Source of the DNA: Streptomyces sp. MUM 2J
GTDB taxonomy: Bacteria; Actinomycetota; Actinomycetes; Streptomycetales; Streptomycetaceae
DNA length: 64,000 bases
Assembly: GCF_022414535.1 (NCBI RefSeq)
Contig: NZ_JADWYM010000019.1
Span: forward strand, 58,358 to 122,357
Reading direction: 5' to 3'
Shown: positions 62,999 through 64,000 of the stretch, one piece after another
Layout: the number at the start of each line of letters is the position of its first letter
How positions within the stretch are numbered: the stretch's first letter is position 1
Notes under the pieces: model-generated
What the model was told of the DNA's origin: nothing
The model's input: the letters and a program-made list of their open reading frames with translations, nothing else
Database searches by the model: none
Position numbers and translations under genes: made by a program

Positions 62999-63445
62999 GC
63001 TCACAAACTAGCGAAGCAGTGGGTGAAGTTCAAGGTTGCCGGTCGGAGCACCGCGATCCGCTCCGGTGGCGCATCGCGGCCCCTTGACCTGCTCCGCAGG
63101 AGTCCGTTTCCCCTGCGCCGTCAAAAGGGCGGAGTGTTCACGGAGGAATCAGACGAACCGGGTCCGCCCGGTCCGTGAGCCACTCCCGATCCAACCACAG
63201 GCGCGTACGGCGGCCGGTGTACGGGACGCGGGTGTCCTCCGCCCGGCCCGGGGCCTCGTCCCCGGCGCGCACACAGTGTTCCCCCTGCTCACGCGTCGCG
63301 TACCGCCGGAATCCGGAAACGCGACCCCGGCGGATCCAGAACCTGCCGGGCCCCTCGGGGAACGGATCTCCTGCGAGGGGCCCGGGTGAGGACGACGTCC
63401 GGATACCGCCGGTGGACCGGGCCCGCGCGCGCGACCCTCGACGCC
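62999..63445. other. Gap upstream of tnpB and the DUF1203 gene
   Basis: 447 bases, no gene. Contains the inverted repeat CCGCGAT/ATCGCGG (63051-63057 and 63073-63079), a possible left-end hairpin of the TnpB element. The part right of 63120 reads as ordinary flanking DNA with the promoter of the DUF1203 gene. Confidence 0.4.
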
Positions 63446-63937
63446 ATGAGCACCCACATCGCACGACCCATCGCGGCGGAGGTCCTGAGGGAGCTGCGCA
63501 CCACCGACGACGCGGGACGCGCCCCGTCCCCGTTCCCCGACGCCGAGGGCGGCGCCCCGCTGCGCTGCTGCCTGCGCCGCAGCCGCCCCGGCGAGCGGAT
63601 CGCCCTCGTCTCGTACGCGCCCCTGCGCCGCTGGGCGGCCGGAACCGGTGCCCGGCCCGGGGCCTACGACGAGCAGGGGCCCGTCTTCGTCCACGCGCAG
63701 GAGTGCGCGGGGCCGCGGGACGAGGGCCTGGCGTTCACCGACGCCCACCGGGTCCTGCGCCGCTACTCCGCCGGCGGGCACATCCTCGGCGGGCAGCTGG
63801 TGCGGACCCCCGAAGGCTTCGCGGAGGGCCTCCACAACGCGTTCGACGACCCGGACGTGGCGCTCGTCCACGTCCGGGCCGTCGAGTACGGCTGCTTCCT
63901 CTACGAGGTCGGCCGGCCCCAGCCCGCCGCCCCCTAG
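63446..63937 (+). CDS. DUF1203 domain protein
   Basis: 163 residues from the ATG at the start of the conserved region. DUF1203 features: LRCCLRRSRPGERIALVSYAPL, YDEQGPVFVHAQEC, and VHVRAVEYGCFLYEVGR at the C-terminus. No membrane segment or catalytic pattern is recognisable and the biochemical role of the family is not known to me. Codon use is native Streptomyces. The gene ends near the right edge of the window. Confidence 0.85.
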   Translation: MSTHIARPIAAEVLRELRTTDDAGRAPSPFPDAEGGAPLRCCLRRSRPGERIALVSYAPLRRWAAGTGARPGAYDEQGPVFVHAQECAGPRDEGLAFTDAHRVLRRYSAGGHILGGQLVRTPEGFAEGLHNAFDDPDVALVHVRAVEYGCFLYEVGRPQPAAP

Positions 63938-64000
63938 GGAGCGTATTGCGTCGTGATCAATCTGCGAGATCTGCCTGCGCGGCAGGGTTTGGACCGGTAG

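Larger units (their letters stand above)
61565..63004 (-). mobile_element. IS605/IS1341-type element carrying tnpB, no tnpA
   Basis: The interval runs from the right-end-like hairpin close to pepN to the start of tnpB. No TnpA (Y1 transposase) gene is present, so the element depends on a transposase in trans. The left end could not be fixed. An inverted repeat CCGCGAT/ATCGCGG at 63051-63079 may belong to it. Confidence 0.7.

Noticed and set aside
63954..64000. A 15-codon ORF at the right edge (GTG start, ending TAG)
   Set aside because: Too short to judge, no ribosome site, and the window ends there; it might be the edge of an insertion sequence.

Overview
The window is chromosomal DNA of a Streptomyces. 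The support is very high GC with strong third-position bias, a melC1-melC2 tyrosinase pair beside a short chaplin, a DynA/DynB-like GTPase pair followed by an SsbB-type single-strand binding protein, DmdR/IdeR-type iron boxes, and a surface protein with an LAxTG sorting signal. From memory, not from a computed alignment, the conserved genes follow the Streptomyces coelicolor order around SCO2699-SCO2705 (chpG, melC) down to about SCO2643 (pepN), with accessory blocks inserted.

Left part (1-8.2 kb): a small acidic protein and a VKOR-type disulfide protein overlap in one unit. A secreted protein, melC1-melC2 and a chaplin follow, with a strong two-way terminator between melC2 and the chaplin. 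Then come a DUF4396 membrane protein, another membrane protein and a lipoprotein, with long gene-poor gaps.

Siderophore block (8.2-20.9 kb): nine genes on the minus strand start at an iron-box promoter. They encode a FecCD-type Fe-siderophore ABC importer (two permeases, ATPase, binding lipoprotein), an ATP-grasp ligase, two IucA/IucC-type (NIS) siderophore synthetases separated by an MFS exporter, and a PLP decarboxylase. Most junctions overlap by ATGA. A FhuF-like ferric reductase is transcribed divergently from its own iron box. The block ends next to the 3' end of a tRNA-Arg(TCT) gene. It looks like an uncharacterised, probably carboxylate-type, NRPS-independent siderophore system.

Central core (21-34 kb): dynA, dynB and ssbB (sporulation division and segregation) come first. 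They are followed by a thioester-domain surface protein, the translational throttle factor EttA, a thioesterase with a coupled unknown gene, a truncated haemoglobin and a PCMT-like methyltransferase.

PknG locus (32.8-43.8 kb): one minus-strand run, glnX - glnH - coiled-coil protein - pknG-like kinase - PP2C phosphatase - vWA protein - FHA protein, extends the known amino-acid-sensing GlnX/GlnH/PknG route with a phosphatase and adaptor-like proteins.

Sugar and maintenance genes (44-53 kb): a BadF-type amino-sugar kinase, a GH4 glycosidase, a small coupled ORF, a ROK repressor with a palindromic operator, an MscS channel, an HNH nuclease, a small membrane protein and malQ.

Right end (53-64 kb): a TetR/FAD-monooxygenase divergon with three operator-like palindromes, a MarR/MFS/EamA divergon with a 42-bp palindrome, pepN, a TnpB-type RNA-guided nuclease gene (IS605 OrfB family) inserted just upstream of pepN with two right-end-like hairpins, and a DUF1203 protein.
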